DNA from: Mycolicibacterium xanthum
Lineage (GTDB): Bacteria; Actinomycetota; Actinomycetes; Mycobacteriales; Mycobacteriaceae
Direction: 5' to 3'
Assembly (NCBI RefSeq): GCF_019710635.1
Contig: NZ_JAIFZS010000008.1
Location: 186,001 to 250,000 of the forward strand
DNA length: 64,000 bases
Below the pieces are notes generated by a model. The model saw nothing but the letters and a program-made list of their open reading frames with translations. It ran no database searches and had not been told where the DNA came from. Both the position numbers and the translations under genes were made by a program. Position 1 is the first letter of the stretch. Every line of letters begins with the position of its first letter. Below are positions 18,377-25,683 of this stretch, piece by piece.

Positions 18377-19894
18377 GTGACGGGGCCCCGACGGATCGAC
18401 GCCGACTTCCTCGCGGTGCCGCGCCATGCGCTGGCCGATGCCGCGCTGACCGCCGCGCTGCAGGCCGGCGCGAGCTATGCCGACCTGCGTATCCACGCGA
18501 TCACCACCGAGACCGTCCAGTTGCGCGACGGCGCGCTGGAGACCGCGGTCACCGACTACGAGATCGGCCTGGCGGTGCGGGTGATCGTCGACGGCACCTG
18601 GGGTTTCGCGTCGCATGCCGAGCTGGCACCCGGCGTGGCCGCCGACACCGCGCGCCGGGCGGTCACGGTGGCCAGGACGCTGGCGGCGCTGAACGCCGAG
18701 CGCATCGAGCTGGCGCCTGAACCGGTCTACCGCGACGTGTCCTGGGTGTCGGACTACCGCACCGACCCGTTCGGCGTGGCCGCCGCGGACAAGATCGCGG
18801 TGCTGGAGGACTACTCGGGCCGGCTGCTGGCTTCCGACGGCGTCGACCACGTGTCGGCGCTGCTGCGCGCGGCCAAGGAGCAGACCTTCTACGCCGACAC
18901 GTTCGGTTCCTCGATCACCCAGCAGCGGGTCCGGGTGCTGCCCAGCCTGGAGGCAGTCAGCGTCGACGCGGCCGAGGGCAGCTTCGAGTCCATGCGCACG
19001 TTGGCCCCGCCGACCGGGCGGGGCTGGGAGGCCGTCGTCGGCGACGAGGTGTGGGACTGGGCCGGCGAGCTGGCCCGGCTGCCCGAACTGCTCGCCGAGA
19101 AGGTCAAGGCGCCCAGCGTGATCGCCGGCCCGACCGACCTGGTCATCGACCCGACCAACCTGTGGCTGACCATCCACGAATCGATCGGGCACGCCACCGA
19201 GTACGACCGGGCGATCGGCTACGAGGCGGCCTACGCGGGCACGTCGTTCGCCACCCCCGACAAACTGGGAACGATGCAGTACGGCTCGCCGGCGATGAAC
19301 GTGACCGCCGACCGGACCGTCGGGCACGGTCTGGCGACGGTCGGCTTCGACGACGAGGGGGTGCGCGCGCAGAGCTGGGATCTGGTGCGCGACGGGGTGT
19401 TCGTCGGCTACCAGCTGGACCGGGTGTTCGCGCCCCGGCTCGGGATGGCGCGGTCCAACGGCTGCTCCTACGCCGACTCGCCGCACCACGTGCCCATCCA
19501 GCGGATGCCCAACGTGTCGCTGCAGCCCGGTCCCGAGGACCTCGGCACCGCCGATCTGATTTCGCGGGTGTCCGACGGCATCTACATCGTGGGGGACAAG
19601 TCGTGGTCGATCGACATGCAGCGCTACAACTTCCAGTTCACCGGCCAGCGGTTCTTCCGGATTCGGGACGGCAGGATCGACGGCCAGGTCCGCGACGTCG
19701 CCTACCAGGCGACCACCACCGATTTCTGGGGAGCGATGGAAGCGGTTGGCGGACAGTCGACCTGGCGCCTCGGCGGGGCGTTCAACTGCGGCAAGGCCCA
19801 GCCGGGTCAGGTCGCCGCGGTCAGCCACGGCTGCCCGGCCGCGCTGTTCCGGGGCATCAACGTGCTCAACACACGCGAAGAGGGTGGGCGGTAG
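18377..19894 (+). CDS. tldD: TldD-family metalloprotease subunit
   Basis: 505 residues from a GTG. The active-site motif HESIGHATE (HExxxH) is at about residue 267, followed by the conserved GNPxxx-like C-terminal region and CSYADSPHHVPIQRMPNV. TldD pairs with TldE as a zinc protease; in E. coli the pair matures microcin B17 and degrades CcdA. In mycobacteria the pair (Rv2315c/Rv2314c) is widely conserved without a known substrate. The next gene starts 3 bases downstream. Confidence 0.92.
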   Translation: MTGPRRIDADFLAVPRHALADAALTAALQAGASYADLRIHAITTETVQLRDGALETAVTDYEIGLAVRVIVDGTWGFASHAELAPGVAADTARRAVTVARTLAALNAERIELAPEPVYRDVSWVSDYRTDPFGVAAADKIAVLEDYSGRLLASDGVDHVSALLRAAKEQTFYADTFGSSITQQRVRVLPSLEAVSVDAAEGSFESMRTLAPPTGRGWEAVVGDEVWDWAGELARLPELLAEKVKAPSVIAGPTDLVIDPTNLWLTIHESIGHATEYDRAIGYEAAYAGTSFATPDKLGTMQYGSPAMNVTADRTVGHGLATVGFDDEGVRAQSWDLVRDGVFVGYQLDRVFAPRLGMARSNGCSYADSPHHVPIQRMPNVSLQPGPEDLGTADLISRVSDGIYIVGDKSWSIDMQRYNFQFTGQRFFRIRDGRIDGQVRDVAYQATTTDFWGAMEAVGGQSTWRLGGAFNCGKAQPGQVAAVSHGCPAALFRGINVLNTREEGGR

Positions 19895-19897
19895 CCG

Positions 19898-21271
19898 GTG
19901 ATCGGTGCACAGCAGGTCGTCGATGTCGTGTTGGCCGAGGCGGCCCGGCTCGGCCGGGCCGACCAGACCATCGTGCTGGTCACCGACTGCGTGGACGCGG
20001 CACTGCGCTGGGCCAACAACACCATGACCACCAACGGCGAATCGACCTCGCGGACAACGACGGTCATCTCGATCGTGCGCCGCGGTGAGGACGCCCATGT
20101 CGGATCGGTGCGCTCCAGTTCGGTGGATCCCGCCGTGCTCGCCGAGGTGGTCGCTGCCTCCCAGTCCGCCGCCGCGGGCGCGCCTGCCGCGCATGACGTG
20201 GCGCCCGCGCTGGCCGGCGGCCCGGAACCGGCGGACTGGGACGCGCCGATCCCCGGCACCGGGGCGGAGGTCTTCCACGGCATCGCCGGGCCCTTGGCCC
20301 GCGGATTCGCCGGCGCCGACATGCTGTTCGGCTACGCGCGGCACATCGTCGAGACGACGTTCCTGGCGACCTCGGGTGGGCTGCGCAGGCGGTTCACCCA
20401 GCCGACCGGCTCGGTGGAGATCAACGCCAAGCGTGCGGGCGCGAGCGCATGGGCCGGGGTGAGCACCGCCGATTTCACCGATGTGCCAACGGATTCCCTG
20501 CTCGACGAGCTCGAAACCCGTTTGTCGTGGGCCGAGCGCACCGTGGAGCTGCCCGCGGGCCGCTACGAGACGATCATGCCGCCGTCGACGGTCGCGGACA
20601 TGATGATCTATCTGACCTGGACGATGGGCGGTCGCGGAGCGCAGGAGGGCCGCACCGCGCTGGCGGCGCCCGGCGGCGGCACCCGGGTGGGGGAGAAGCT
20701 GACCTCGCTGCCGTTGACGATGTACTCCGATCCGCAGGTTCCGGGGCTGGAGTGCACGCCGTTCGTCGCGGTCCCGAGTTCCTCGGAACGGATGTCGGTG
20801 TTCGACAACGGGATGGCCGTCGAGCGGCTGGACTGGATTCGCGACGGCGTCATCAACGCGCTGGCCTACCCCCGGGCCGCCGCCGCCGAGTTCGGCGCCC
20901 CGGTGGCCATCGGGGCCGACAACCTGGTGATGACGGGCGGGTCGGCCAGTCTGCAGGAGATGGTCGCGGCCACCGAGCGCGGGCTGCTGCTGACCACGAT
21001 GTGGTACATCCGCGAGGTCGACCCGTCGGTGCTGCTGCTCACCGGCCTCACCCGAGACGGTGTCTACCTCGTCGAGGACGGTGCGGTCACCGCCGCGGTC
21101 AACAACTTCCGGTTCAACGAGAGCCCGCTGGACCTGCTGCGGCGCGCCACCGAGGCCGGCGTCAGCGAGCGCACGCTGCCGCGGGAGTGGGGCGACTGGG
21201 CCACCCGCGCGCAGATGCCGTCGCTGCGGATCCCCGACTTTCACATGTCCTCGGTCAGCCAGGCGCAATAA
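19898..21271 (+). CDS. tldE: TldE/PmbA-family subunit of the TldD/E protease
   Basis: 457 residues from a GTG. It has the PmbA/TldE fold features (STRTTTVISIVRRGED, VPGLECTPFVAVPSSSERMSVFDNG, NNFRFNESPLDLLRRATEAG) and, as expected for TldE, lacks the HExxxH zinc site. It forms the heterodimer with TldD. The frame runs to a TAA 7 bases before the next gene, so all three genes are probably cotranscribed. Confidence 0.9.
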   Translation: MIGAQQVVDVVLAEAARLGRADQTIVLVTDCVDAALRWANNTMTTNGESTSRTTTVISIVRRGEDAHVGSVRSSSVDPAVLAEVVAASQSAAAGAPAAHDVAPALAGGPEPADWDAPIPGTGAEVFHGIAGPLARGFAGADMLFGYARHIVETTFLATSGGLRRRFTQPTGSVEINAKRAGASAWAGVSTADFTDVPTDSLLDELETRLSWAERTVELPAGRYETIMPPSTVADMMIYLTWTMGGRGAQEGRTALAAPGGGTRVGEKLTSLPLTMYSDPQVPGLECTPFVAVPSSSERMSVFDNGMAVERLDWIRDGVINALAYPRAAAAEFGAPVAIGADNLVMTGGSASLQEMVAATERGLLLTTMWYIREVDPSVLLLTGLTRDGVYLVEDGAVTAAVNNFRFNESPLDLLRRATEAGVSERTLPREWGDWATRAQMPSLRIPDFHMSSVSQAQ

Positions 21272-21278
21272 TCCAGGG

Positions 21279-22121
21279 GTGTCCGATCATGCCGCGGCCG
21301 ACCGTCTGGCGGCGCTGGTCGCCCTGTCCAGCGGGAACGAGCGCGCCGACACGCTGATCCGGCTGACGTGTGCGCGGGCGCTGGCGCTGGCGCCGCTACC
21401 GTGTCTGGGCTATCTGCCCGACGACCTGTCCGAGGCCGAGACCGTGCTGGTGGCGTTCGCCGAGCAGTTCTCGACCGACGTGACCGGCATCGGGGACAAC
21501 CAGCGCGCCCGCTTCGCAGAGACCTGGGGCGCCGACGCGTTCCGGGTGACGGTGGCGGTCTTCATCGCCGACTTCGTGCCCCGGGTGTGGGCGGGCTGCT
21601 CGGCGCTGGGGCTCGGGACCCCCGGGCGGACCGACGAGGTCAGCATCGACCACGACACCGACCCGGTCGAGGCGCTGCTCGACGGGTTCGTGCCGGCGGT
21701 GGCGCGGATGCGCGAGCTCGATCCCGTCACCACCGAGGTGGTGCGGTTACGTGGGGCGGCAGCACACAACTGCCGGCTCTGCCGCTCGCTTCGGGAGGTC
21801 CACGCGCTCGACGAAGGCGGATCCGAGCAGCTCTATGCGCAGATCGACGACTTCGAGCGGGCGGCCGACCTGACCGAGGCGCACAAGGCGGCGCTGCGCT
21901 ACGTCGACGCGCTGATCTGGACCCCGTCGCAGATCGGTGACGATGTCGTCGCCGGCGTGCGGAGCAACTTCTCCGAGAAGCAGTCCCTGGAGCTCACCCT
22001 CGACGTGATGCGCAACGCGGCCAACAAGATCGCGGTGTCCCTGGGTGCCGATGCCCCGCGGGTGGCCGAGGGCACCGAACGCTACGAGGTCGACGACGCG
22101 GGGCAGACGATCTTCGCCTGA
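21279..22121 (+). CDS. AhpD/carboxymuconolactone decarboxylase-fold protein
   Basis: 280 residues from a GTG 7 bases after tldE. Two CMD-like halves; the second has the redox motif NCRLCRSLREVH (CxxC followed by His), the AhpD alkylhydroperoxidase signature, while the first half lacks the Cys pair. AhpD-type proteins reduce peroxides or disulfides. The last six codons and the 3' flank form one copy of a 30-bp repeat that recurs 1.2 kb downstream. Confidence 0.75.
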   Translation: MSDHAAADRLAALVALSSGNERADTLIRLTCARALALAPLPCLGYLPDDLSEAETVLVAFAEQFSTDVTGIGDNQRARFAETWGADAFRVTVAVFIADFVPRVWAGCSALGLGTPGRTDEVSIDHDTDPVEALLDGFVPAVARMRELDPVTTEVVRLRGAAAHNCRLCRSLREVHALDEGGSEQLYAQIDDFERAADLTEAHKAALRYVDALIWTPSQIGDDVVAGVRSNFSEKQSLELTLDVMRNAANKIAVSLGADAPRVAEGTERYEVDDAGQTIFA

Positions 22122-22133
22122 GCCGTGGTGTGC
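22104..22133 (+). repeat. Direct repeat copy 1 (3' end of CMD gene)
   Basis: Thirty bases starting CAGACGATCTTCGCC and ending GTGGTGTGC, covering the last codons and stop of the CMD-fold gene. The identical sequence is at 23330-23359. The repeats enclose the RES/Xre toxin-antitoxin module, as expected if a cassette inserted into the gene end and regenerated it. Confidence 0.9.
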
Positions 22134-22227
22134 AGGCCGGTGCTTCGGATGGTGCGTTTTGAGGGTGAGTTACCGGTGTAGTCAGAGGTAGCCTCGCTGT
22201 ATCGTGACATTGACGTAAGGGGCTCGA

Positions 22228-22623
22228 ATGCCGGTCCTCACCTCCTCGGCAGCGCAACGGCTTGACGATGAAGCCGCGACACGATCTATTCGCGAGATCG
22301 CCGAGTACCTCCAGGGGGTCGTCGGTCAGAGGATTGCTGCCGCTATCGCCGGTTTGGCCGACGCCAGACAGATCGGCCGTTACGTGCGCGACAACGGTCC
22401 GAGGCCACATGGAGCAACCGAACGCCGGCTACGTGAGGGCTACAAGATCGTACGGATGCTGAGCGACGCCTATGACGACAAGACGGCGCGAGCTTGGCTT
22501 TTCGGAACCAACACCCGCCTTGATGACCGTGCGCCGATCGACGTGCTCGGCGCGGCGACCGACACTGCCGACTTCACCTCGGTGGTGCGCGCCGCCCGAC
22601 AGGTCGCCAGCTTCCAGGCGTGA
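22228..22623 (+). CDS. Xre/MbcA/ParS-type antitoxin
   Basis: 131 residues. The C-terminal half, with RRLREGYKIVRMLSDAYDDKTARAWL, FGTNTRLDDRAPIDVL and an FTSVVRAARQVASF tail, is the DUF2384 toxin-binding domain. The N-terminal half is helical, with a helix-turn-helix-like GQRIAAAIAGLADARQIGRYV. These antitoxins neutralise RES-domain toxins by covering the NAD site and repress their own operon. The stop overlaps the toxin start (GTGA). Nothing in the sequence suggests damage to this gene. Confidence 0.88.
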   Translation: MPVLTSSAAQRLDDEAATRSIREIAEYLQGVVGQRIAAAIAGLADARQIGRYVRDNGPRPHGATERRLREGYKIVRMLSDAYDDKTARAWLFGTNTRLDDRAPIDVLGAATDTADFTSVVRAARQVASFQA

Positions 22624-23296
22624 TCGGAAATCCGGATGACGGGCCGATGTTGTGGCGGGTTGGCTACCATCTCGACCCGCTTGGATTCACCCCGCGAGAG
22701 CTTTATGAGTTCAATCATCGCTTCGACGACATCCACCGTCGATTTCGCACGCTCTACTGCGCCGAATCGGCCGAGACCTGTTTGTGTGAAGTACTTGCCG
22801 ACTTCCGCCCCAACCTCGCCGCGATGCGCGCCACATCGAACGCTACGGACACGAGGGTTCCCAAGATTTCGCGACGCACCCGATCACGGCACAGTGGCGC
22901 AGGCAGCATGTTCTAGTCGCAGTCCAGGTGCGACTCGACGATTACCTCGTAGACCTCACCGACGTCTCAACCCGTCAGCAGATCGAAGATCGACACGGTG
23001 ACTTGCTACTTCGGCACGACTTGCCACACCTCGATCTACATGAGATCACGACCAGTCGGCGCGCTGTGACTCAAACGATCGCTGCGGACCTGTACGACCG
23101 AGGCGCCGGCGCAATCCGGTTTCCGTCCCGACTGGACGGCAATGCATGCGTGGTCTTCTTGGAGGGCCGCGGGACCATCTCGGCTGCGGGGGACCCCGTC
23201 GCGCTTACCGACCCGACTCCAGTGCAGCTCAGCAACGTCGCCGAGCAGTGGAACCTCGCGCTGGAGCCAACGGCAGGGCCGGGACGCGACACCTGA
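22620..23296 (+). pseudogene. RES-domain NAD-consuming toxin (MbcT-like), split by a frameshift
   Basis: The first part (from GTG 22620) reads LWRVGYHLDPLGFTPRELYEFNHRFDD and RTLYCAESAETCLCEVLADFRPN, a clear RES N-terminus, but then leaves homology and stops at 22916. From 22829 a frame shifted by -1 continues the protein: RHIERYGHEGSQDFATHP, ITAQWRRQHVLV, DLPHLDLHEITTSRRAVTQ, ADLYDRGAGAIRFPSRLDG, to a stop at 23296. So one base was lost (or two gained) near 22826-22832 in a GCGCGC run. The second part contains the catalytic-region Ser. The M. tuberculosis homologue MbcT phosphorolyses NAD+. This copy should be inactive unless the shift is a sequencing error. Confidence 0.85.
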
Positions 23297-23329
23297 GGCA
23301 GCGGGACATGTCTGGCCTGCCCGACGGGA

Positions 23330-23359
23330 CAGACGATCTTCGCCTGAGCCGTGGTGTGC
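23330..23359 (+). repeat. Direct repeat copy 2
   Basis: Identical over 30 bases to 22104-22133, the 3' end of the CMD-fold gene. It lies 33 bases after the RES pseudogene stop and 27 bases before the CAT-anticodon tRNA. Distance between copies is 1226 bases, giving the size of the inserted unit. Confidence 0.9.
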
Positions 23360-23386
23360 GACCATGGTGGCCGCGCACGTCGCGCC

Positions 23387-23460
23387 GGGGCGGTAGCTCA
23401 GTTGGTTAGAGCCGTGGACTCATAATCCATTGGTCGCGGGTTCAAGTCCCGCCCGCCCCA
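23387..23460 (+). tRNA. tRNA with CAT anticodon (tRNA-Met, elongator type likely)
   Basis: Acceptor GGGGCGG/CCGCCCC, D-arm AGCTCAGTTGGTTAGAGC, anticodon loop CTCATAA with CAT, variable loop, T-arm GCGGG-TTCAAGT-CCCGC, discriminator A, no encoded CCA. Initiator features (mismatched first pair, three G-C pairs in the anticodon stem) are absent, so it is elongator Met, or Ile with a lysidine-modified C34, which sequence alone cannot separate. Its 3' end is duplicated 2 kb downstream. Confidence 0.93.
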
Positions 23461-23502
23461 CAGCATATGTGCTGGTAGCAGGCTTATAGGCCGGTTCGGT
23501 GG

Positions 23503-23634
23503 TCACCGCCGCGGGGTTTCGGTGTCACGAGTTGTCACAACCGGTCGAAAACTGCTCACAGCAGCCTTCAGCGCCTCATTCTGGGAGTGCGCATACGTCG
23601 CCATCGTGAACGCCGCTGACGCGTGCCCGTGCAG
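23503..23634 (-). pseudogene. C-terminal remnant of a phage-type tyrosine recombinase
   Basis: 43 codons on the minus strand read LHGHASAAFTMATYAHSQNE and then LKAAVSSF ending RDTETPRR. This is the box II end of tyrosine integrases: the LGHxS-like His and the catalytic Tyr in TYAH. Nothing upstream in this frame resembles the rest of an integrase, and a stop follows about 15 codons upstream. The fragment ends 43 bases from the tRNA, where an intact integrase gene would be expected for an element integrated in that tRNA. Confidence 0.75.
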
Positions 23635-23653
23635 GGCCGAGTGGCCGCCGGCC

Positions 23654-23698
23654 GAGTTTCACTGGCTGGCGCGACTGTTAGGCTGCGACCCGCTGCCC
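23654..23698 (+). repeat. Duplicated coding fragment, copy 1
   Basis: Fifteen codons reading EFHWLARLLGCDPLP. The same peptide, with one change, is encoded at 24347-24391. Seven codons differ and six of these differences are synonymous, so both copies descend from a translated sequence that was under protein-level selection. Here it directly follows the recombinase remnant and lacks a credible start, so it is a gene fragment. Confidence 0.6.
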
Positions 23699-23735
23699 CG
23701 GCCTGAAACGCGGGCTCTGAGAAGGCCGTAGACGA

Positions 23736-23780
23736 ACGAAGCCGCCCACCCTGGTATGTCCAGAAGTGGGCGGCTTTCGT
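23736..23780. terminator. Strong hairpin, likely bidirectional terminator
   Basis: ACGAAGCCGCCCAC pairs with GTGGGCGGCTTTCGT (one bulged T) around a 16-base loop. The 14-bp GC-rich stem with flanking A and T runs resembles a bidirectional intrinsic terminator. It separates the recombinase remnant from the exported-protein gene at 23867-24181, which reads towards it. Confidence 0.55.
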
Positions 23781-23866
23781 GTTACCTAGGCCACCCCGTT
23801 CAGCATCGAGGTCGTACCCGATGCGGACGCCCGTGTGACCTGCCTCGGCAAACGCCGAGCCGCTAC

Positions 23867-24181
23867 TTAGTCCTGCTGCCCCGGTGCCGACTCCGGGTTC
23901 GTCCCCGGCCCGTTGTCCTTGGCCGTATGGACGCCTTCCGAAACACCTGGCTGGCCGTCCTGAGTTCTCTGACCTCTCGCAAATTCGCTGGCCTTTTTGC
24001 CCCAGTCGAAGCCGGACCCGTCAGGGCCGACGTGAAATTCGTCCTTAAAGACCGCCCCGCAATTGCCCCGATTAGTTCCACTAGAGCAACCATTCTCATC
24101 GCCTGGCTTAGCCCAGGCCGTTGAGGCCGTTCCCAGCATCAGGGCGAAGACCGCCATGCCTACTACCACTGCTCGTTTCAT
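23867..24181 (-). CDS. Small exported protein in the accessory region
   Basis: 104 residues from an ATG with a good ribosome binding site (aggagac). Signal peptide MKRAVVVGMAVFALML to STAWA, then a short hydrophilic mature part with two Cys (ENGCSSGTNRGNCGAVF) and a Gly/Gln/Pro-rich, probably unordered C-terminus. Its base composition is less GC-rich than the core genes around it. Family not recognised; similar short secreted proteins occur in mobile DNA of actinobacteria. Confidence 0.6.
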   Translation of the reverse strand: MKRAVVVGMAVFALMLGTASTAWAKPGDENGCSSGTNRGNCGAVFKDEFHVGPDGSGFDWGKKASEFARGQRTQDGQPGVSEGVHTAKDNGPGTNPESAPGQQD

Positions 24182-24202
24182 GGGTGTCTCCTCTTGCGTT
24201 AG

Positions 24203-24397
24203 ATGCAGCAAATTGTTTGCTGTGGGTGCCGAACGCTAATCGCCCGGATTGCTGGGGGACTAGGGACCAAAGTCCTCCGCGCTGATCCGTTGTTCCTCCG
24301 TCTTGAGTTCCTGCTCGGGGTGTCGAGCGGTTCTGGCTGCCCAATGGAGTTCCATTGGTTGGCGCGACTGCTGGGCTGCGATCTGCTGCCGGCGTAA
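24203..24397 (+). CDS. Possible small Cys-containing protein or remnant (holds duplicated fragment, copy 2)
   Basis: 64 codons: MQQIVCCGCRTLIARIAGG at the start and PMEFHWLARLLGCDLLPA at the end, then TAA. The C-terminal 15 codons (24347-24391) match the fragment at 23654-23698 with mostly synonymous changes, which argues that this is or was a real protein family. No ribosome binding site is visible and the start faces the exported-protein gene at 22 bases, so the true N-terminus may be lost. CxxC residues suggest a small zinc ribbon, but this is weak. Confidence 0.4.
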   Translation: MQQIVCCGCRTLIARIAGGLGTKVLRADPLFLRLEFLLGVSSGSGCPMEFHWLARLLGCDLLPA

Positions 24398-24417
24398 AGC
24401 TCGGTGTCACGACGGTG

Positions 24418-24612
24418 TCACAACTGCCGCGCTAACACCCCCACCCAACGCTTGCGCACACCCGCGAACACGCACGGCCCTGTGCGGGCGTGCAGACGCG
24501 CCACCTCCGCAGCGGGGTGCGCGTAAGTGTGTCTAGCCTGCGCCGGGCGGAACGTCCCGAGTGGATGCGCGGCCAGGCTGGCGGGGACCGCTGTGCTGTG
24601 CCTTCGCGCCAT
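24418..24612 (-). CDS. Possible small protein, 64 residues
   Basis: From the ATG at 24612, preceded by an excellent Shine-Dalgarno (gaaggag, 6 bases away). Reads MARRHSTAVPASLAAHPLG, then QARHTYAHPAAEVARLHA and ends GVLARQL. Basic and Ala-rich, with no domain recognised. Its 3' end runs into a ggtgtcacg-N-gtgtcacaac motif also found at 23521-23541, where it is the 3' end of the recombinase remnant. It may be a real small gene or part of another decayed recombinase locus. Confidence 0.35.
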   Translation of the reverse strand: MARRHSTAVPASLAAHPLGTFRPAQARHTYAHPAAEVARLHARTGPCVFAGVRKRWVGVLARQL

Positions 24613-24981
24613 GATCACTCCTTCAGTATGCAAATCATGGGCTGGGCTGAAAGCCTATGAAATGCATACTCATACTCAACATTCGCCGTCGCCTGCCGAG
24701 CGTCCGTCCGGTCCGGGAGGTCAGTCACCGGCTGCGTCTCGCAGAGTGGTCTACGAGTCGGGCCTGATCGGGGTGTCCGGCGCGTCGTCACGGGATTGAA
24801 GGTCATCGCGTGATTCGTCGGGAGACCGGCCAAAGTCACTCGAGCAAAGGAGTCGACGCGATGACCGTCAGCATAAGGTCAAGCACCCTACGAAACCTGG
24901 CGCACTATGTTGGGTCTGCTGCACGATCAGGTGACAGTTTTGCCGTGACCCGATGCCAGAGCGGTCACCTACCATGGCGTC
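24613..24981. other. Gene-poor stretch in the accessory region
   Basis: About 370 bases with no convincing coding sequence. It is less GC-rich than the core (for example ttcagtatgcaaatcatggg), contains the upstream region of the minus-strand small gene, and ends with the promoter region of the coiled-coil gene. Both strands show only short, unsupported frames. Confidence 0.5.
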
Positions 24982-25248
24982 ATGGCAACTCTGGAGGACC
25001 TGGAGGCGCGCGTCGCCGCGCTTGAAGCGTCCCAGGCCGACTACCGCGCAGTGTTGGCAGCGGTCAACGCGTTGGGCGCCAATCAGCGTGATCATGCGCT
25101 CGGTCTCGGGGCGGTGAAGACGGAGCTGGCCGAGGCGGGGACAGAACTAGCCGAGTTTCACCGGGGGACTCGGGCCACGTCTCGCTCAGTTGACGAGCAG
25201 CTCGCTGAGCTCAAGGACCTCATCATCAGCCGGCGCGACGGTCAATAG
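24982..25248 (+). CDS. Small coiled-coil protein
   Basis: 88 residues: MATLEDLEARVAALEASQAD begins a heptad pattern that continues through ALGAVKTELAEAGTELAEFH to the C-terminus DEQLAELKDLIISRRDGQ. No membrane segment or signal. Proteins starting MATLEDLEARVAALE are familiar short coiled-coil proteins in mycobacterial accessory DNA, function unknown. There is no clear partner gene. Confidence 0.6.
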   Translation: MATLEDLEARVAALEASQADYRAVLAAVNALGANQRDHALGLGAVKTELAEAGTELAEFHRGTRATSRSVDEQLAELKDLIISRRDGQ

Positions 25249-25433
25249 GGGCATCCACATCGAGGGACCCATTGCGGGGTGGGCGCGCTGACCTGTACCC
25301 AGTTGGGTGATCGTTTCGGTAGACCGCCAGCGGTCCATTCGTTGCTCTTGAAGACTGGAACCTGCTGTGTGATTTGGGTTTTCGCCAGTGATTCGACTAA
25401 TTCGACGTCTTGCGCATGCGCGGCCCCTCCTAC

Positions 25434-25458
25434 GCGGGTTCGAGCACCGCCCGCCCCA
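25434..25458 (+). other. Imperfect copy of the tRNA 3' end (att-like site)
   Basis: Twenty-two of 25 bases match the 3' end of the CAT-anticodon tRNA (23436-23460): GCGGGTTC, AG, CCGCCCGCCCCA, in the same orientation. Site-specific elements that integrate in a tRNA leave such a duplicate at the far end. It cannot be a tRNA itself because no D-arm or anticodon arm precedes it. It bounds about 2 kb of accessory DNA that also contains the recombinase remnant. Confidence 0.7.
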
Positions 25459-25610
25459 CTTCAGCCCCTCCGACCCCTGCAGGTGAGGCGAAAGAGCGGG
25501 GAACTCAGCAGTGTCGCTGGTGCACATTCCCGACGCATGGCACAGAAAACCCCTCTCACCTGCAACATCGCCGCGATCCGGCCCCCGATCACTATCCCGG
25601 ACTGCAACGG

Positions 25611-25654
25611 GGGATATATCCCACGCCGGCCGGCCGGCGGTGACACCATGGTGT
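25611..25654. promoter_or_regulatory. Cluster of palindromes upstream of the cyclase gene
   Basis: Within 45 bases there are GGGATATATCCC (25611-25622), a GCCGGCCGGCCGGC run (25627-25640) and ACACCATGGTGT (25643-25654), all perfect dyads, ending 29 bases before the cyclase start. The AT-rich first one could overlap a -10 element. This looks like an operator region for one or more regulators. The rest of 25249-25683 shows no gene apart from the att-like site. Confidence 0.45.
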
Positions 25655-25683
25655 GGTGAGCGAGGGTGGGGAGTCCGCCTGAG

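Noticed and set aside
18278-21268. 996-codon minus-strand frame opposite tldD and tldE
   Set aside because: Artefact of GC3 bias; the plus-strand genes carry the HExxxH site and family motifs.
24527-24799. 90-codon plus-strand frame in the accessory region
   Set aside because: No ribosome binding site, unusual composition and overlap with the better supported minus-strand small gene.
25434-25458. A second tRNA gene
   Set aside because: Only the T-arm and acceptor 3' strand are present; there is no anticodon arm or 5' acceptor strand upstream, so it is a fragment at an attachment site.
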